Positions 9,653 to 20,500 of a stretch of 32,500 nucleotides of DNA are shown piece by piece (within the stretch, counting starts at the first letter, position 1; every line of letters starts with the position of its first letter). The stretch lies in NCBI GenBank assembly GCA_963575745.1, contig CAUYUJ010019106.1, forward strand, positions 104,524-137,023, in the 5' to 3' direction. Under the pieces are notes generated by a model that was not told where the DNA came from, did not search any database, and worked only from the letters and a program-made list of their open reading frames with translations. The position numbers and the translations under genes were made by a program. The stretch is from Prorocentrum cordatum. Its lineage: Eukaryota; Sar; Dinophyceae; Prorocentrales; Prorocentraceae.

Positions 9653-10577
9653 TAAAGCTAAGCTAAAGCTAAGCTAAGGCTAAGCTAAAGCTAAGCTGAA
9701 GCTAAGCTAAAGCTAAGCTAAAGCTACGCTAAGGCTAAGCTAACACTAAGCTAAAGCTAAGCGAAAGCTAAGCTGAAGCTAAGCTGAAGCTAAGCTAAAG
9801 CTAAGCTAAAGCTAAGCTACAGCTAAGCTAAAGCTAAGCTAAAGCTATGCTAAAGCTAAGCTAACGCTAAGCTAAAGCTAAGCTAAAGCTAAGCTAAAGC
9901 TAAGCTCAATCTAAGCGAAAGCTAAGCTAAAACTAAGCTAAGGCTAAGCTAAAGCTAAGCTAAAGCTAAGCTACATCTAAGCTGAAGCTAAGCTAAAGCT
10001 AAGCTACAGCTAAGCTAAAGCTAAGCTAAAGCTATGCTAAAGCTAAGCTAAAGCTAAGCTAAAGCTAAGCTACAGCTAAGCTGAAGCTAAGCTAAAGCTA
10101 AGCTAAAGCTAAGCTACAGCTAAGCTAAAGCTAAACTAAAGCTAAGCTAAAGCTAAGCTAAAGCTAAGCTATCACTAAGCTAGAGTTAAGCTAACACTAA
10201 CCTGAAGCTAATCTACAGCTAAGCTAAATCTAAGCTAACACTAAGCTGAAGCTAAGCCCCAAGCTAAGCTAAAGCTAAGCTAAATCTAAGCTAAATCTAA
10301 GCTAAAGCTAAGCTAAAGCTAAGCTAAATCTAAGCTAAGGCTAAGCTGATACTAAGCTAACGCTAAACTAAATCTAAGCTGAAGCTAAGCTAACGCTAAG
10401 CTAAATCTAAGCTAAAGCTAAGCTAAAGCTAAGTTAACACTAAGCTGACGCTAAGCTAAAGCTAAATTTAAGCTAAAGCTAAGCTAACACTAAGCTAAAG
10501 CTAAGCTACAGCTAAGCTAAAGCTAAAGCTAAAGCTAAAGCTAAGCTAAAGCTAAAGCTAAAGCTAAGGCTAAAGCT
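9653..10577. repeat. Minisatellite of 11-bp units (about 84 copies)
   Basis: The unit is gctaagctaaa, a 5-mer gctaa plus a 6-mer gctaaa, repeated head to tail for about 925 bp. Variant units carry gctgaagct, gctaacact, gctaaatct or gctacagct, scattered through the array. At the right end (10517-10575) it collapses to the bare 6-mer gctaaa. Stop codons on the plus strand exclude coding. Confidence 0.95.
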
Positions 10578-10640
10578 CCCAGGGGACTGGGGGAACCGCG
10601 GGGCGGGGACTGGGGGAACCGCCCGGGGCGATTTCCACTG
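10578..10640. repeat. Short tandem duplication gggactgggggaaccgc
   Basis: Two copies of gggactgggggaaccgc lie near 10584-10600 and 10606-10622, separated by a few G/C bases, directly after the 11-bp array. No function is apparent. Confidence 0.75.
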
Positions 10641-11455
10641 CCCGGCCCCTTTAAGCTAAGAGAGTAAGAACCCTTCTAGGCAGAGCCTAGGTAGGGAACA
10701 TTTCGGCGGAGGGGGAGGAACGTGCTCGTTCTCTCATTCATCGTTTTGCCGATCGGCGCGGGCCCTCGCATCCCCTCCCCTCCCCCACGTTGTAGATCTT
10801 TTCTCTGTTTTTGGTGCCTGGTTCGAGCAGGTGGAGTCTCCCCCATAGGACGCGGCGCTGCTGCAAACAGTCGCACTAAGCAGAGGTCCAGAGCCAGACC
10901 CGCTCCCCCCCCATTCCGCCGAGTAAGAACACGTTCACAACAGGTGAGGGCGAGTTGAGACAACAGTCGTTGACCTTCGGGGGGGCCCTCAACGGCTAGG
11001 CGCAGCTCGGAAAGATGATGCGTTTTGGACCGATCTGGAGACCGATTCTGAGCTGCCGTTGTCTCATCTCGCCCTCCTCCGAGTGCAGCATGGCGAAGAG
11101 GAGGATGAGGTTGAAGAGGGGGAGGCGAAGGGGCAGGAGAAAGAGGAGGGTCAGGTCAGGACATTTTCAGGCTGCCGCCTCTGCCGCCGACCCCAGGTGG
11201 CGCTTTTGCGGGGGCTCGAGCTAGGGAATGCTTTACACGTGGTTGTGGCTCGTGGCTCCTGTTGTCTGCGTTCTCGTCTGCCGGGTTGCCACGTTGTTTT
11301 GCTGTTCGGCTGTATTGCTGCACTGGTTGGTGCCGTCTCTGAGGAGGAGGAGGAGGAGGAGGCAGAGGTGGCAGAGGTGGACAGCAAGGGGGAGGAGGGC
11401 GAGGAGGAGGAGGATGACAAGTACGAGAGAGGAGGAGGAGGAGGATAAGGAGGCG
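10641..11455. other. Non-coding segment with GAGG-rich tracts
   Basis: I recognise no gene. Purine tracts rich in gagg and gga occur at about 11090-11155 and 11340-11450 and merge into the G-rich satellite that follows. Open frames here encode only low-complexity Arg/Glu or Ser runs. Confidence 0.5.
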
Positions 11456-13790
11456 GGGGCGGGGCACGGTGGGGGTCAGGGTGGGGATGCGCAACTGTGG
11501 GGGTCAGGAGGTCGGGGCATGGTGTCGGTCAGGGTGGGGGACCGGGGCTGATTGCGGGACAGGAGTGGTCGGGTGGGATCCCCAAGAACAGAAGTCCCGG
11601 TCGGGGAGGATGCCTGGGCACGGTGGAGGTCAGGGTGGGGGGTCGGGGTCGATTCCAGGCCAGGAGCTGTCTGTCATGTGGAGGGGATCCAAGAACAGAG
11701 TTTCTGGGCCGGGAAGATGTCGGGGCACGGTGGCGGTCAGGGTTGGGGGTCGGGGCTGATGGCGGGACAGGAATGGTCGGGTGGGATCCCCAAGAACAGA
11801 AGTCCCGGTCGGGGAGGATGCCTGGGCACGGTGGAGGTCAGGGTGGGGGGTCGAGGTCGATTCTAGGCCAGAAAGTGTCGTTTGGAGCTGATCCAAAAAC
11901 AGACGAGATGCCGGGGCACGGTGGGTGTCAGGATGGTGGTCGGGGCCGATTCCAGGCTAGGAATTGTCGTATGAAGTTCAGGACGGACAAAATGCCGGGG
12001 CATTGCGGGGGTCAGGGTGGGGGTCGGGGTCGATTCCAAACGAGGAGTTGTCGGGTGGAGAGCCACAAGAACAGATCGGTTCTGGGCGGGGAAGATTCCA
12101 TGACACTCTGGGGGTCAAGGCGGAGGGTCGGGGCCGATTCCAGGCCAGAATTGGTCGTGTGGGGGGCTTGAAGAACAGAGGGTCCAGGCGGGGAAAATGT
12201 CGGGGCACGGCGGGGGTCAACGTGGGGGGTCGGGGTCGATTCCAGGCCAGGAATTGTCGTGTGGGGGGGCCCCAAACAGAGGTTCTGGGTTGGGAAGATG
12301 CTCGGACTCGGAGGGGGTCAGGGTGGGGGGTCGGGGCTGACTCTGGGACAGGAGTGGGTGGGTGGGGGACCGCGCGACCAGAGGTCCTGGGGAAGATGCC
12401 GGGGCGCGTGTGGTGGGGCCCAAGAACAGAGGAAACGCCTGGGCACGGTTGGGCACGGTTGGGCACGGTGGGGTCGGGGTCGATTCCAGGCCAGGACTTG
12501 TCGTGTGGGGAGCCACACAAAAAAACAGAGGTTCAGGGCGGAGAGGATGCCGGGGCACGGCGTGGGTCAAAGTTGGAGGTCGGGGTCGATTCCAAGCTAG
12601 GAGTTGTCGGGTGGAAAGCCACAACAACAGAGGTTCTGGACGGGGAAGATTCTTGGGCACGGTGGAGGTCAGGGTGCGGGGTCGGGTTGGATTCTGGGCT
12701 TGGAAAATATTGGGACACGGGGTTCTGGTTCGGGGTCAGAGTGGTTCGGGGTTCTGGTTCGGGGTCAGAGTGGGGGGTCGGAACTGATTGCGGGACAGGA
12801 GTTGTCGTGTGGGGGGATGCAAAAACAGAAGTTCTGGGCGGGGAAGATGTTCGGACACTGGCGGTCAGAGTGTGGGGTCGGGGCTGATTGCGGGAGAGGA
12901 GTGGTTGGATGGGGGACAGCATGAACAGAGGTCCTGGGAAAATGCCGGGGCACGGTGGGGGTCAGGGTGGGGGGTCGGGGTCGATTCCAAGCCAGGAATC
13001 GTCTTGTGGGGGGCCCCAAAACAGAGTTTCAGGGCGGGGAAGATGCCGGGGCACGGCGGGGATCACGGTGGGGGGTCCGGGCAGATTGCGGGACAGGAGT
13101 TGTCGGGTGGGGAGCTCCAAGAATAAACGTCTTGGTCGGGGAGGATGCCGGGGCACGGTGGGGGTCAGGGTGGGGGGTCGGAGATACCAGGCCGGGAATT
13201 GTCGTGTGGTGGGGCCCAAGGAAAGAGGAAGTGCCGGGGCACGGTAGGGGTCAGGGTTGGTGGTCGGGGTCGATTATCCCAGGCCAGGAATTGTCGTGTG
13301 GGGGGCCCCAAAAACAGAGGTTCAGGGCGGGGAGGCTGCTGGGGCACGGCGGGGGTCAACGTGGGGGGTCGGGATTGATTCCGCGCCAGGAATTGACGGG
13401 TGCGGGCCTTGAACAGAGGTTCTGGGCGGGGAAAATGTCAAGGCACGGTTTGGGTCAGGGTGGAAGGTCGGGGTGGTTTCCAGGCCAGGAATTGTCGTGT
13501 GGGGGGATCCAAAAACAGAGGTTCCGGGCGGGGAAGATGCCTGGATATGGTGGGTGTCAGGGTGGGGGGTCAGGGCTGATTGCGGGAGAGGAATGGTCGG
13601 TTGGGGGTCCGCACGAACAGAGGCTTGTTAGGGAAAGATGCCGGGGCACGGTGGGGGAAAGGGTGGGGGGTCGGGGTCGATTCCAAGCCAGGAATCGTCG
13701 TGTGGGGGAGCTCCAAGAACAGAGCTTCAGGGCGGGGAAGATGCCGGGGCACGGCGGGGATCGCGGTGGGGGGTCCGGGCAGAGATGCGT
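11456..13790. repeat. G-rich minisatellite of ~100-bp units, about 23 copies
   Basis: Each unit runs roughly ggtgggggtcagggtggggggtcgggg, a middle part, acagaggttc, then gggcggggaagatgccggggcac. The middle has two subtypes: A (cgattccaggccaggaattgtcgtg) and B (ctgattgcgggacaggagtggtcggg). Higher-order copies are visible: the unit from 11548 recurs almost exactly at 11756, and about 140 bp from 12950 recurs near 13645. Four G-runs per unit could form G-quadruplexes. Long open frames cross the array, but the repeated peptide keeps changing frame, so I do not call a gene. Confidence 0.9.
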
Positions 13791-14088
13791 GGACGATGTG
13801 TACGAGCGAATCATCGCCAGGCCAACGGCTACAATCCCAGGACATGGTCAGGTGCGGGCAGGATAGGCGGCGCGAGCACACACAGACACACGCTTCTGCT
13901 CACACGCCTCTGGGGTCGGCGGATAAGGGAGGCGGTGCAGGCTGAGGCAGGATGGGCGAGGGAGGAGGGAGGAGTTGGGTGGGCAGGATGTGGGAGATGT
14001 GAGGACAGTAGGTCGACGAAGACTTGCGCGAAAACTGCGCCTGGCAAAGGATGCGCGGTGCGGTATGATCGTGTCGTACCGACGCGGG

Positions 14089-14106
14089 GCGTTTAAGGTT
14101 GAACGC
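14089..14106. repeat. Short palindrome gcgtttaaggttgaacgc
   Basis: The arms gcgtttaa and ttgaacgc pair with one G:T-type mismatch around a central gg. It is closely related to the palindrome at 14165-14180. Confidence 0.65.
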
Positions 14107-14164
14107 CGCCAGTGGCCCAGACTCCGCCAATACATCATGATCTGGCGATCGATGGGCTGCCGAT

Positions 14165-14180
14165 CGTTCAAGGTTGAACG
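14165..14180. repeat. Short palindrome cgttcaaggttgaacg
   Basis: A perfect 7-bp inverted repeat around a central gg. It shares aaggttgaacg with 14089-14106, about 76 bp upstream, so the pair may be a duplicated site. Confidence 0.7.
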
Positions 14181-15059
14181 ACCCACCCGGTGTCAGAAAC
14201 CGACGCCGGGGTTGTGGCGACACGAACCTGCCGTAGCCCCATGGGGCGAGATGGCAAAGCAGGTTCGTTCCCCTTTTCCTCCCCCCCTCCCTCCGTCCTG
14301 TTGCTTAATCGTTTCTGTGCGAGCGCGCGTGCGCCAGCGTCGGCTTCTCCTCTTGGGGGCGTTTGCGGCAGGAGTGAATCTGACTGGCTGGACCTCTGGG
14401 ACCGCGGCGTCGCCAACGGCATGCGGGAGGCGTGAAGGGGTTGAACGGTGTAGGAGAGACGAGGAGAGGAGGAGAGGAGGAGAGCAGGAGGATAAGGATG
14501 ACCAGTGTAAACCCACGATGCGTCAACGATGTTGCAATAAACCTTCCCTCCAGGTCCCCTCTCCCCAGGCCCCCAGAAGAAGTTATCTTCACTGCAGGAC
14601 GTCGCCATTAGAAGACAGTCTTCTTATTCAATCGCTTCGCTCCTTCCGCCGGCCCATTTTTGGGCCCCGTTGCGTCGACTGGCCGAGTGGTCGTTGGCGG
14701 GGTGGAGCTGCAGGGGCGTCGGCTGTTTTCCGAGGCGCTGCGCGGGGCATGATGATGGGGCGATTCGTCTTGATATCTTGGGAGTTGTCAGGGGAATCGG
14801 TCGCTTTTCACGGGGCGGCTACTCCAGATTTCGCCATAAAAGGGAGGGGGTCACAACCCTCACAGACGGGCAATTCCAGACCCCCCCAAACAAGCCATGA
14901 AGGGCGGTTTTTTGCCCAGACCCACTGGAACCCTCCAAGACAGCTCAAATCTGACCCCATCCCAAATCAGACCACCCCCCTTTTATTGTGAAATCTGGAG
15001 TAGTTGTGTGGTGCTTTGTTGGACTTCGGGTGCCCTCGTTGGGGTTTGCTGATCGTGGA

Positions 15060-15600
15060 TGCTCGCTCTGAGGCTTGGCCTCGTCGTGGCCGTTTGGGTG
15101 CCCTTGGGGCCTGATTTTGGGCCTCTCGGGGGCTTCTTAGGACTTCGGGTGCTTCTTGGGAGCCTGCTGGCGGTCTCGGAGTGGCCCCTGGGGTCGGAAA
15201 GCTTCGAATGTCATTTCGAGTTCCCTCTCTGGGGGCGTCTTGGGTCGTCCTGGAGCCCTCTTGTGCCGTCTTGGGCGTATCTTGGGGGCATGCTGGGCCA
15301 TCTTAGGGCGATTTTGGGGGGCTCTCGGGCAGTCTTGGACGCTGTGAACCTCGCAACGTCGTCTATGCCAGAAATGTAGGTTTCCCAGAGGAAATGAGAC
15401 GTTTTTTGCTAGTTTGGGCCTTCTTGGAGGGCCTCTTGAGACTCTCTTGGAGCTTCTCGGGGGCGTCTAGGGCCGTCTGGAGACCATCATGGGCGTCTTG
15501 TAGCAATCTTTCGGCGACTCGGGGCTCCGTGGACCGTCTGGGGGGCGTCTCGGAGCCTTCTTGGCGCGTTCCTGGAGCGCTCTGGGAGGCCTGGAAGGCA
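15060..15600. repeat. Degenerate CTTGGGGGC-type repeat region
   Basis: Irregular repeats of short motifs such as cgtcttggg, gcctcttgg and tcttgggggc recur every 12-18 bp. The reverse complement (ccccaagaggc, cccaagatggc) is the motif family of 31165-31530, so the same repeat type occurs at both ends of the window in opposite orientation. No coding support. Confidence 0.6.
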
Positions 15601-15785
15601 GCGCCGCGGAGGAAAACCATCTCTGAGCCGACATTGCCGGGACCTGGTCGGGGTACTTGTCGTCCAGGGCCCCCAGAAGCCGCCCCGCCCTTCGCGAAGT
15701 AGAAGATTGTTAACCAGTTGCCGGAGATCTGAGCACGCCTCTGGCCTGGTGGGCCAGCGAATAATGTTCAATCGTGCGAACATGA
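15601..15785. other. Short unique spacer
   Basis: This lies between the degenerate repeats and the microsatellite block. I see no gene or motif in it. Confidence 0.4.
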
Positions 15786-15967
15786 GAAGGAGAAGGGGTC
15801 GAGGAGGAGAGGAGAGGAGAGGAGAGGAGAGACGAGGAGGAGAGGGGAGAAGAGGGGAAGGCAGGGGAGGGGAGGGGAGGCGAGGAGAGGAGAGGAGACA
15901 AGAGGAGGAGGAGGAGGAGGAGGAGGAGGAGGAGGAGGAGGAGGAACATGAGGAGGAGGAGGAGGAG
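15786..15967. repeat. GGAGA pentamer and GGA triplet array
   Basis: The left part is a run of ggaga/ggggа-type pentamers (15795-15900). It passes into a (gga)n run of about 70 bp. The plus strand is almost all purine. Confidence 0.9.
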
Positions 15968-16505
15968 GAGGAGGAAGAATAATAATAATAATCCGAATAA
16001 TAATACGACTAATAATAAGACGAAGAATACTAATAAGAAGAAGAACACGAAGACAAATAAGAAGACTAACAAGCAGTATAAGAAGAAAAATAAGACGCCG
16101 AGCCATAATAAGAAACACAATAGTAATAATAACAAGAATAATCATACTACGAAGAATACTAATACTAATACGAAGAAGAAGACTAAGACGAAGAAGACGA
16201 CGAAGACGCAGGAGACGACGAAACATACTAATAATAATAAGAATGATAATACGACTAAGCATAATACTACTAATAATAATAGTAATAATAATAAGAAGAA
16301 GACGAATCATAATAATACTACTACTAATAATGATGATAATAATAATAATACTAATAGTAATAATATTATTATTTACTAATAATAATGATAATAATAATAA
16401 TAACAATAACAATAATACTAATAATAATAATAATCATAATGATAATAATAATAATAATAATAATAATACTAATAATGATAATAGTAATACTAATAATAAT
16501 AAGAA
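15968..16505. repeat. A-M-K triplet array (aat/aag/act/acg)
   Basis: About 180 triplets keep a strict period of three. Nearly all have A first, A or C second and T or G third, so aat, aag, act and acg are mixed with few others. The pure (aat)n share rises toward the right. Two plus-strand frames remain open, giving Asn/Lys/Thr-rich or Ile-rich translations, which follow from the composition and do not argue for a gene. Confidence 0.85.
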
Positions 16506-16612
16506 GAAGAAGCGGAGGAGGAGGAGGCGGAGGAGGAGCAGGAGCAGGAGCAGTAGGATGAGGAGGAGGAGGAGGAGGAGGGGGAGGAGGAGGAGGAAGA
16601 GGAGCCGCCAGC
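16506..16612. repeat. (GGA)n microsatellite
   Basis: Mostly gga/agg with a few gca interruptions. On the minus strand it is (TCC)n, placed just downstream of the 3' end of the minus-strand LINE fragment at 16700-17280. Confidence 0.9.
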
Positions 16613-16699
16613 GCGTGCAGGCGCTTATTGTCCTCTCTCCCTCCTCTTCCGCATGAATTATTATTATTCGCCGTGTGCGCGCACATAAGCATACATGGG

Positions 16700-17280
16700 A
16701 TACTACTGCGAGCGGCTGTATGCTCGCACAGCACCCGAACGTCGGGTCTGATTTTGGCTGTTTGACTCCACTGCAGCCCGCTTCGGCCGCAGGAGGCAAC
16801 AGCGTGGTCCATGCACAGCGAGGTCGGCCTCTTCTCCTCTTCTCTGGAGGAGGCTTCGGGATAACTGAGCATGGTCGGACAATTGCCCTGCGAACAGGGT
16901 GAGCATTGCTCCTATTCGCGGTCTCTGCAAAAAAGAGCGAACTGCTTCTGAAAGAGGAAATTGCTGAGTTTCTGACACCCCGCCTGCTCGAGAATAGCTG
17001 CTTTGGTAACGCGGCTGTAATACCAGTGCGGAATCCGCAGTACCTTCTGGAGGCAGTGGGTCTGGAAGCCGTCCAACCTGGCGCGTTGTGCACCTTTCAA
17101 CCATGCAGTGTGCAGACTGTACAGCATGTTGCTCAGCACGCACGCTTCAAATATACGGATCTTCCGGGACACTGAGATTGCAGTGTGGGGCCACATGCCC
17201 AATTCCCCCTCATGCCTGGGACCTGGCGGCTGGTTTTGTCGCGAGCAAGCCGCGTGCTCCACCGCGCGCTGGCGGGGCAT
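16700..17280 (-). pseudogene. LINE 3' fragment (post-RT C-terminal region)
   Basis: The minus strand from about 17200 encodes MWPHTAISVSRKIRIFEACV, then LLY-type residues, RLDGFQTHCLQKVLRI and SRVTKAAILEQAG. This is the conserved block after the reverse transcriptase catalytic core of many LINE proteins. After a stop near 16912 another frame carries KRRRGRPRCAW, the usual GRPR-x-W terminal motif, so the end of the protein is frameshifted. The upstream boundary near 17280 abuts the plus-strand LINE, and the RT core is missing. It is 5'-truncated and dead. A pyrimidine tract follows its 3' end on the minus strand. Confidence 0.8.
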
Positions 17281-17289
17281 GGGCTGTCC

Positions 17290-18030
17290 CCGCAGGCTCT
17301 GGTGTCGACGTGGTCACCGACCTCTACGGCCGCTGGGTGAGCACGCTCGAGGAGACGGTGCTCCAGGTCGAGGGCGCGGATGACACCATGCGCAGATCAT
17401 GTTCAGGGCGTGGTGAAGTTCCAGGCCTCACGTGGGCTAGGATGAAGCCGTCTCCGGGTAGGGCGCACATGAGGGCGCCTGCAGTTGAATGGTGGTGGAC
17501 GCTGCACACTCTACTCACGAGACTGCTGACGCTGCGCAGGCACAATCCCGACCACCAGCAGCAGCTCGCCACCATCGCCACCATCGGGAGGATGATGGAG
17601 CAGGGCGAGAGTCAGCCCAAGGACGTCATCTTCGGGAAGCGCATGGACATTGCGGACGTGGAGGCTTGGACGGCGGCGGTCCTCTCCAGCATGCGTGCCG
17701 CGGCCGAATTCCACGAGCTGTGCGCCGTGGTCGAGCGCGCGCACGTGCTGGTGCAGCGGGCCTTCTCGCGCAGCCTCGCCGCGGCTGGCCAGGCTTTCGC
17801 GCGCTGGGCTCAGGACTGCTGGAAGAAGCGCCCAGGGGCGGTCCACCGTCGCGTCAAGGCCGAGGCCGCCGCCCCTGAGGCCGCGGCCGATCCAGCAGGC
17901 CTTCTTGCCGACAAGGCGGCCTGCTGGGAGCCGCGCTGGCAGGGCCCTGCAGCGACGCGTCCCGACCTCCTCCAGGGTATGAGCTTCCTCTGGCAGGGGG
18001 CGCTGCAGCAGCCGCTCGCGCCGCTGGAGG
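17290..18030 (+). pseudogene. LINE pre-RT region
   Basis: This frame (open back to 17088) carries sequence typical of what precedes RT in dinoflagellate LINEs: a Trp-containing segment (GRWVSTLEETVLQ), then GRGEVPGLTWARMKPSP, an Ala-rich helical region with AFARWAQDCWKKRPGAVHRR, and a C-terminal W-x3-W pair. Its role is unknown and may be RNA binding. The frame is abandoned near 18030, where RT continues in another frame. The first part overlaps the junction with the minus-strand LINE fragment, so the true left end is uncertain by about 100 bp. Confidence 0.6.
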
Positions 18031-18037
18031 TGGGCAA

Positions 18038-19496
18038 GTGGACAGCGTCGTCGGGCGCATGCCGGGTGCTAAGGCCAAGGGCGCCGATGTCCTCTCGCCG
18101 CTGGACATCCAGAGGCTGCCAGGGCTGGGGCGCCAGGGCTTCGCGGGCGTGCTCAACGCCGCTGAGCGCCTTGGCAGCTGGCCACGTCAGCTTCTTCTCA
18201 CCGCGTGCTGCGCGATTCCCAAGCCCTCAGGAGGCGACAGGGTGATCGGGCTCCTTCCGACTGCGGCTGGCATTTGGTCCCGCGCTCGGGCCACCCGCGC
18301 CGACCAGTGGCTTTAGAGTCTCGGGGAGTATTGGGACACCGCGGCGAGGAAGAGTAGCGCCCTTAGGGCGGCGATCGTCAGAGCAGTGATGGACGAATCG
18401 GCGGTGTCGCTGGGTGTCCTGTCGGCTTCTCTTCTGCTCGACATTGAGAAATTCGACGACAGCGTCAGTCTGTTATTGCTCATGAAGGGGTCTAGTGAGC
18501 AGGGCTTCCCACTTGTGGTCACCCTGCTCGAAGTTCAGTTTTTTTTTGCTGGCCCTGGAGGTCCTCCAGGCCAGGGCCTCGTGCAGCGATTTTGCGTTTC
18601 CTGAGCGGTCCATCGTTGCGGGCTCGGCGCGCGGGGTCAAACTTGCCAAGGTCTTCCTCGGGCCGATTTTGCAAGCTGTGCATTCCAGTGCGAATGCCCC
18701 TAGGGCCCCACCTGTTGGGCTCTGGACTTTTGTGGGCGACGCAGTCGTCAGGTGCGAAGGCACCGAGTCGTCTGTCAGACAGCAGATGCGGGCTGCGAGT
18801 GCCCAGTTGGCGTCGTCTCTGGGGGGCGCTGGGCTGCCGATTTCGGACAAGACGAAGTTGATCACGGCCTCGCCTTCCCTCGGACGTGTGTTGGAGACCG
18901 ACCTTCAAGAGGTCGGGCTCCCTTTCTCCCGAGTTCCGCGCGCTGGCGATCTCGGGTGTGACACCGCTGCGGGAGCCAGGCGCGTTGTGCAAAATATCCG
19001 CCCCAGGGGGTCGAAGGCTCTGCATCGTGCAAGAAGGATTTTCCGACTTCGGAAGCATGCGAAGCTGTGCGACATTTCCAAGTGCCTCTTTCTCTGACCG
19101 TCTTGCGGCGACAGGCCGCGTCGGCTGTTGCAGGGGGGGGGGCCTGACAGGTGCCTCGCTACTATTTTGTCTTTGATGCTGGGCGATCAGGACCCAGCGA
19201 TCTCGCTGCGAGCGCAGCTCGTCACGGCGTGGCTGGACATGTGGACGCACACCCCATCCCTGCATGCTCGTATTGCCCGTGCTTGGCCGCGCGTGCGTGT
19301 GCGCATCGGTCGCGCTGCGAATCGACGATGGCGCAGGGCGAGGGGGCCCGTCGGAGCTGTTCAGGCCACCCTCCTCGACCTTGGCTGGCCCCCAGTCGAC
19401 GCGCGTGAGTGGCGCGGGCCCGTCGGCGACGACTGGGGGATCTGGCGCTTCCCCGACCCGCCCCCCCCGGGAGCAGAGGAGCGAGGGCGTTTTTGA
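18038..19496 (+). pseudogene. LINE reverse transcriptase
   Basis: Family landmarks are AKAKGADVLSPLDIQRLPG, then AIPKPSGGDRVIGLLP (fingers), SSALRAAIVRAVMDE and motif A LLLDIEKFDDSVS (catalytic Asp at 18440-18442). Motif C reads FVGDA (18732-18746), where F-V-D-D is expected, so the first catalytic Asp is Gly and the enzyme is inactive. A UAG lies in frame at 18314-18316. Frame changes occur near a run of ten T at ~18538-18547 and around the G run at ~19132-19140, with a UGA at 19095-19097. Downstream PDRCLATILSLMLGD and LVTAWLDMW match the post-RT region. Confidence 0.85.
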
Positions 19497-20500
19497 TTTC
19501 TCCGGTCTCCTCGACGACCTCCGCGAGGACCTCTCCTCCTCCCTTTGGGCGGCGGCGTCGTCTCATCAGTTCGGGGAAGACCTGGCCAAGGGCGCCGATT
19601 TGTTTCCGATCCGCACTGAGATTCGTCGCGCGGCGCGCGCGGGCTCGTGCGATGTAGTTGGCCCAGCGCTCGCGGTCGTGTCTGGGGGGCAGTGGCCGCA
19701 GGAGAGGCAGCTTGCAGCGGGGTGCCTTGCTTCCCCGCTCTGCCCCAGGTGCGGCCAGGCCCCCGAGACCCTCTTTCACAGAATTTGGGAATGCAGTTGC
19801 AACCGTGGCCCAGGCTACGAGGACTCGGATCTCCTGCTTCCCCGGGCTTTCGCGGGCCAGGATCACGTCTCCTCCCTCTGGCTTCGCGGCCGCCCTCCTT
19901 CCTCCCTCACCATTCCTTCGTTCTCTGATGGGCGGGGGGGGGGGGGGGCGACGGCGGCGTGGGCGGTGGGTCGGAGCGGGGATGACTCTGGGCGCCCGCG
20001 TGACGCCGACGTCGCGGCGCGGGCGCGGCATGACTCCAGCTCCTGTCTGGTCGTCTTTGGAGACGGCTCGGGCGGGCAGTTCAGCAGCGACGCCCGTGGG
20101 CGCCGCGTCGGGTCGGCCGCAGTGGCCCTGGAACTCACCACAGGCGGCCTCAGTCGCTTGGCTGGCGTCGCGCGCGGCCTCGACGGCCGACGTCAGACTG
20201 TCCCGCGTGCTGAGTTGCGCGCCTTCGCGCTAGCCCTGGCGTCTTTCCAGGGCCCCCAGCTCTACGTCACTGATAGTGCCATGTTGATGCGGGGCTGGGA
20301 GAAGGGCCTGCGCTGCTCTGGCGGGGGCGCAGGCCCCAACGCCGACCTCTGGCGCATGATCAGAGCTGCCTTCTTGGAGCACGAGGGGGAGGTCAGGGTC
20401 ACCTGGGCCCCAGACACCTCGAGCCCGACGATCCTGAGCTCTCAGCTTGGGAGCGGCGCGTGGCTGAGGGCAACGGCGCTGCTGATGAGCTCGCTGGCCT
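19480..20500 (+). pseudogene. LINE CCHC motif and RNase H domain
   Basis: After a frame change in the C-rich run near 19460, the frame carries a zinc motif C-x2-C-x8-H-x4-C (19741-19794: CPRCGQAPETLFHRIWEC), common near LINE C-termini. RNase H follows: D in FGDGSGG (20062-20064), E in VPRAELRAF (20212-20214), D in YVTDSAMLMRGW (20272-20274) and the final acidic Asp in GNGAADELAG (20484-20486). The last sits in a different frame because of a one-base loss near 20415-20420. All four acidic residues are readable, so decay here is mainly by indel. Confidence 0.85.

Larger units (their letters stand above)
13791..15055. other. Non-coding segment, no gene recognised
   Basis: No open frame resembles a known protein, although one plus-strand frame stays open from 13975 to 14991. 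Purine-rich GAGGA tracts lie near 14455-14500. Two related short palindromes (14089-14106 and 14165-14180) are listed separately. Confidence 0.45.

Noticed and set aside
10815-10850. tRNA T-arm-like ggttcgagc
   Set aside because: No matching acceptor, D or anticodon arms can be folded around it.
11497-13866. Long plus-strand frames giving a repeated GRGRFQARNCRVG peptide
   Set aside because: The satellite period is not a multiple of three and the peptide keeps changing frame. Minus frames are equally open, so this is satellite DNA.
14228-14250. Spliced-leader-like ccgtagccccatggggcgag
   Set aside because: Only ccgtagcc matches; the conserved ATTTTGG core is absent.
15948-16656. Asn/Lys/Thr-rich and Ile/Asn-rich open frames
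   Set aside because: They follow directly from triplet-repeat composition; no start context, domain or non-repeat sequence supports a gene.
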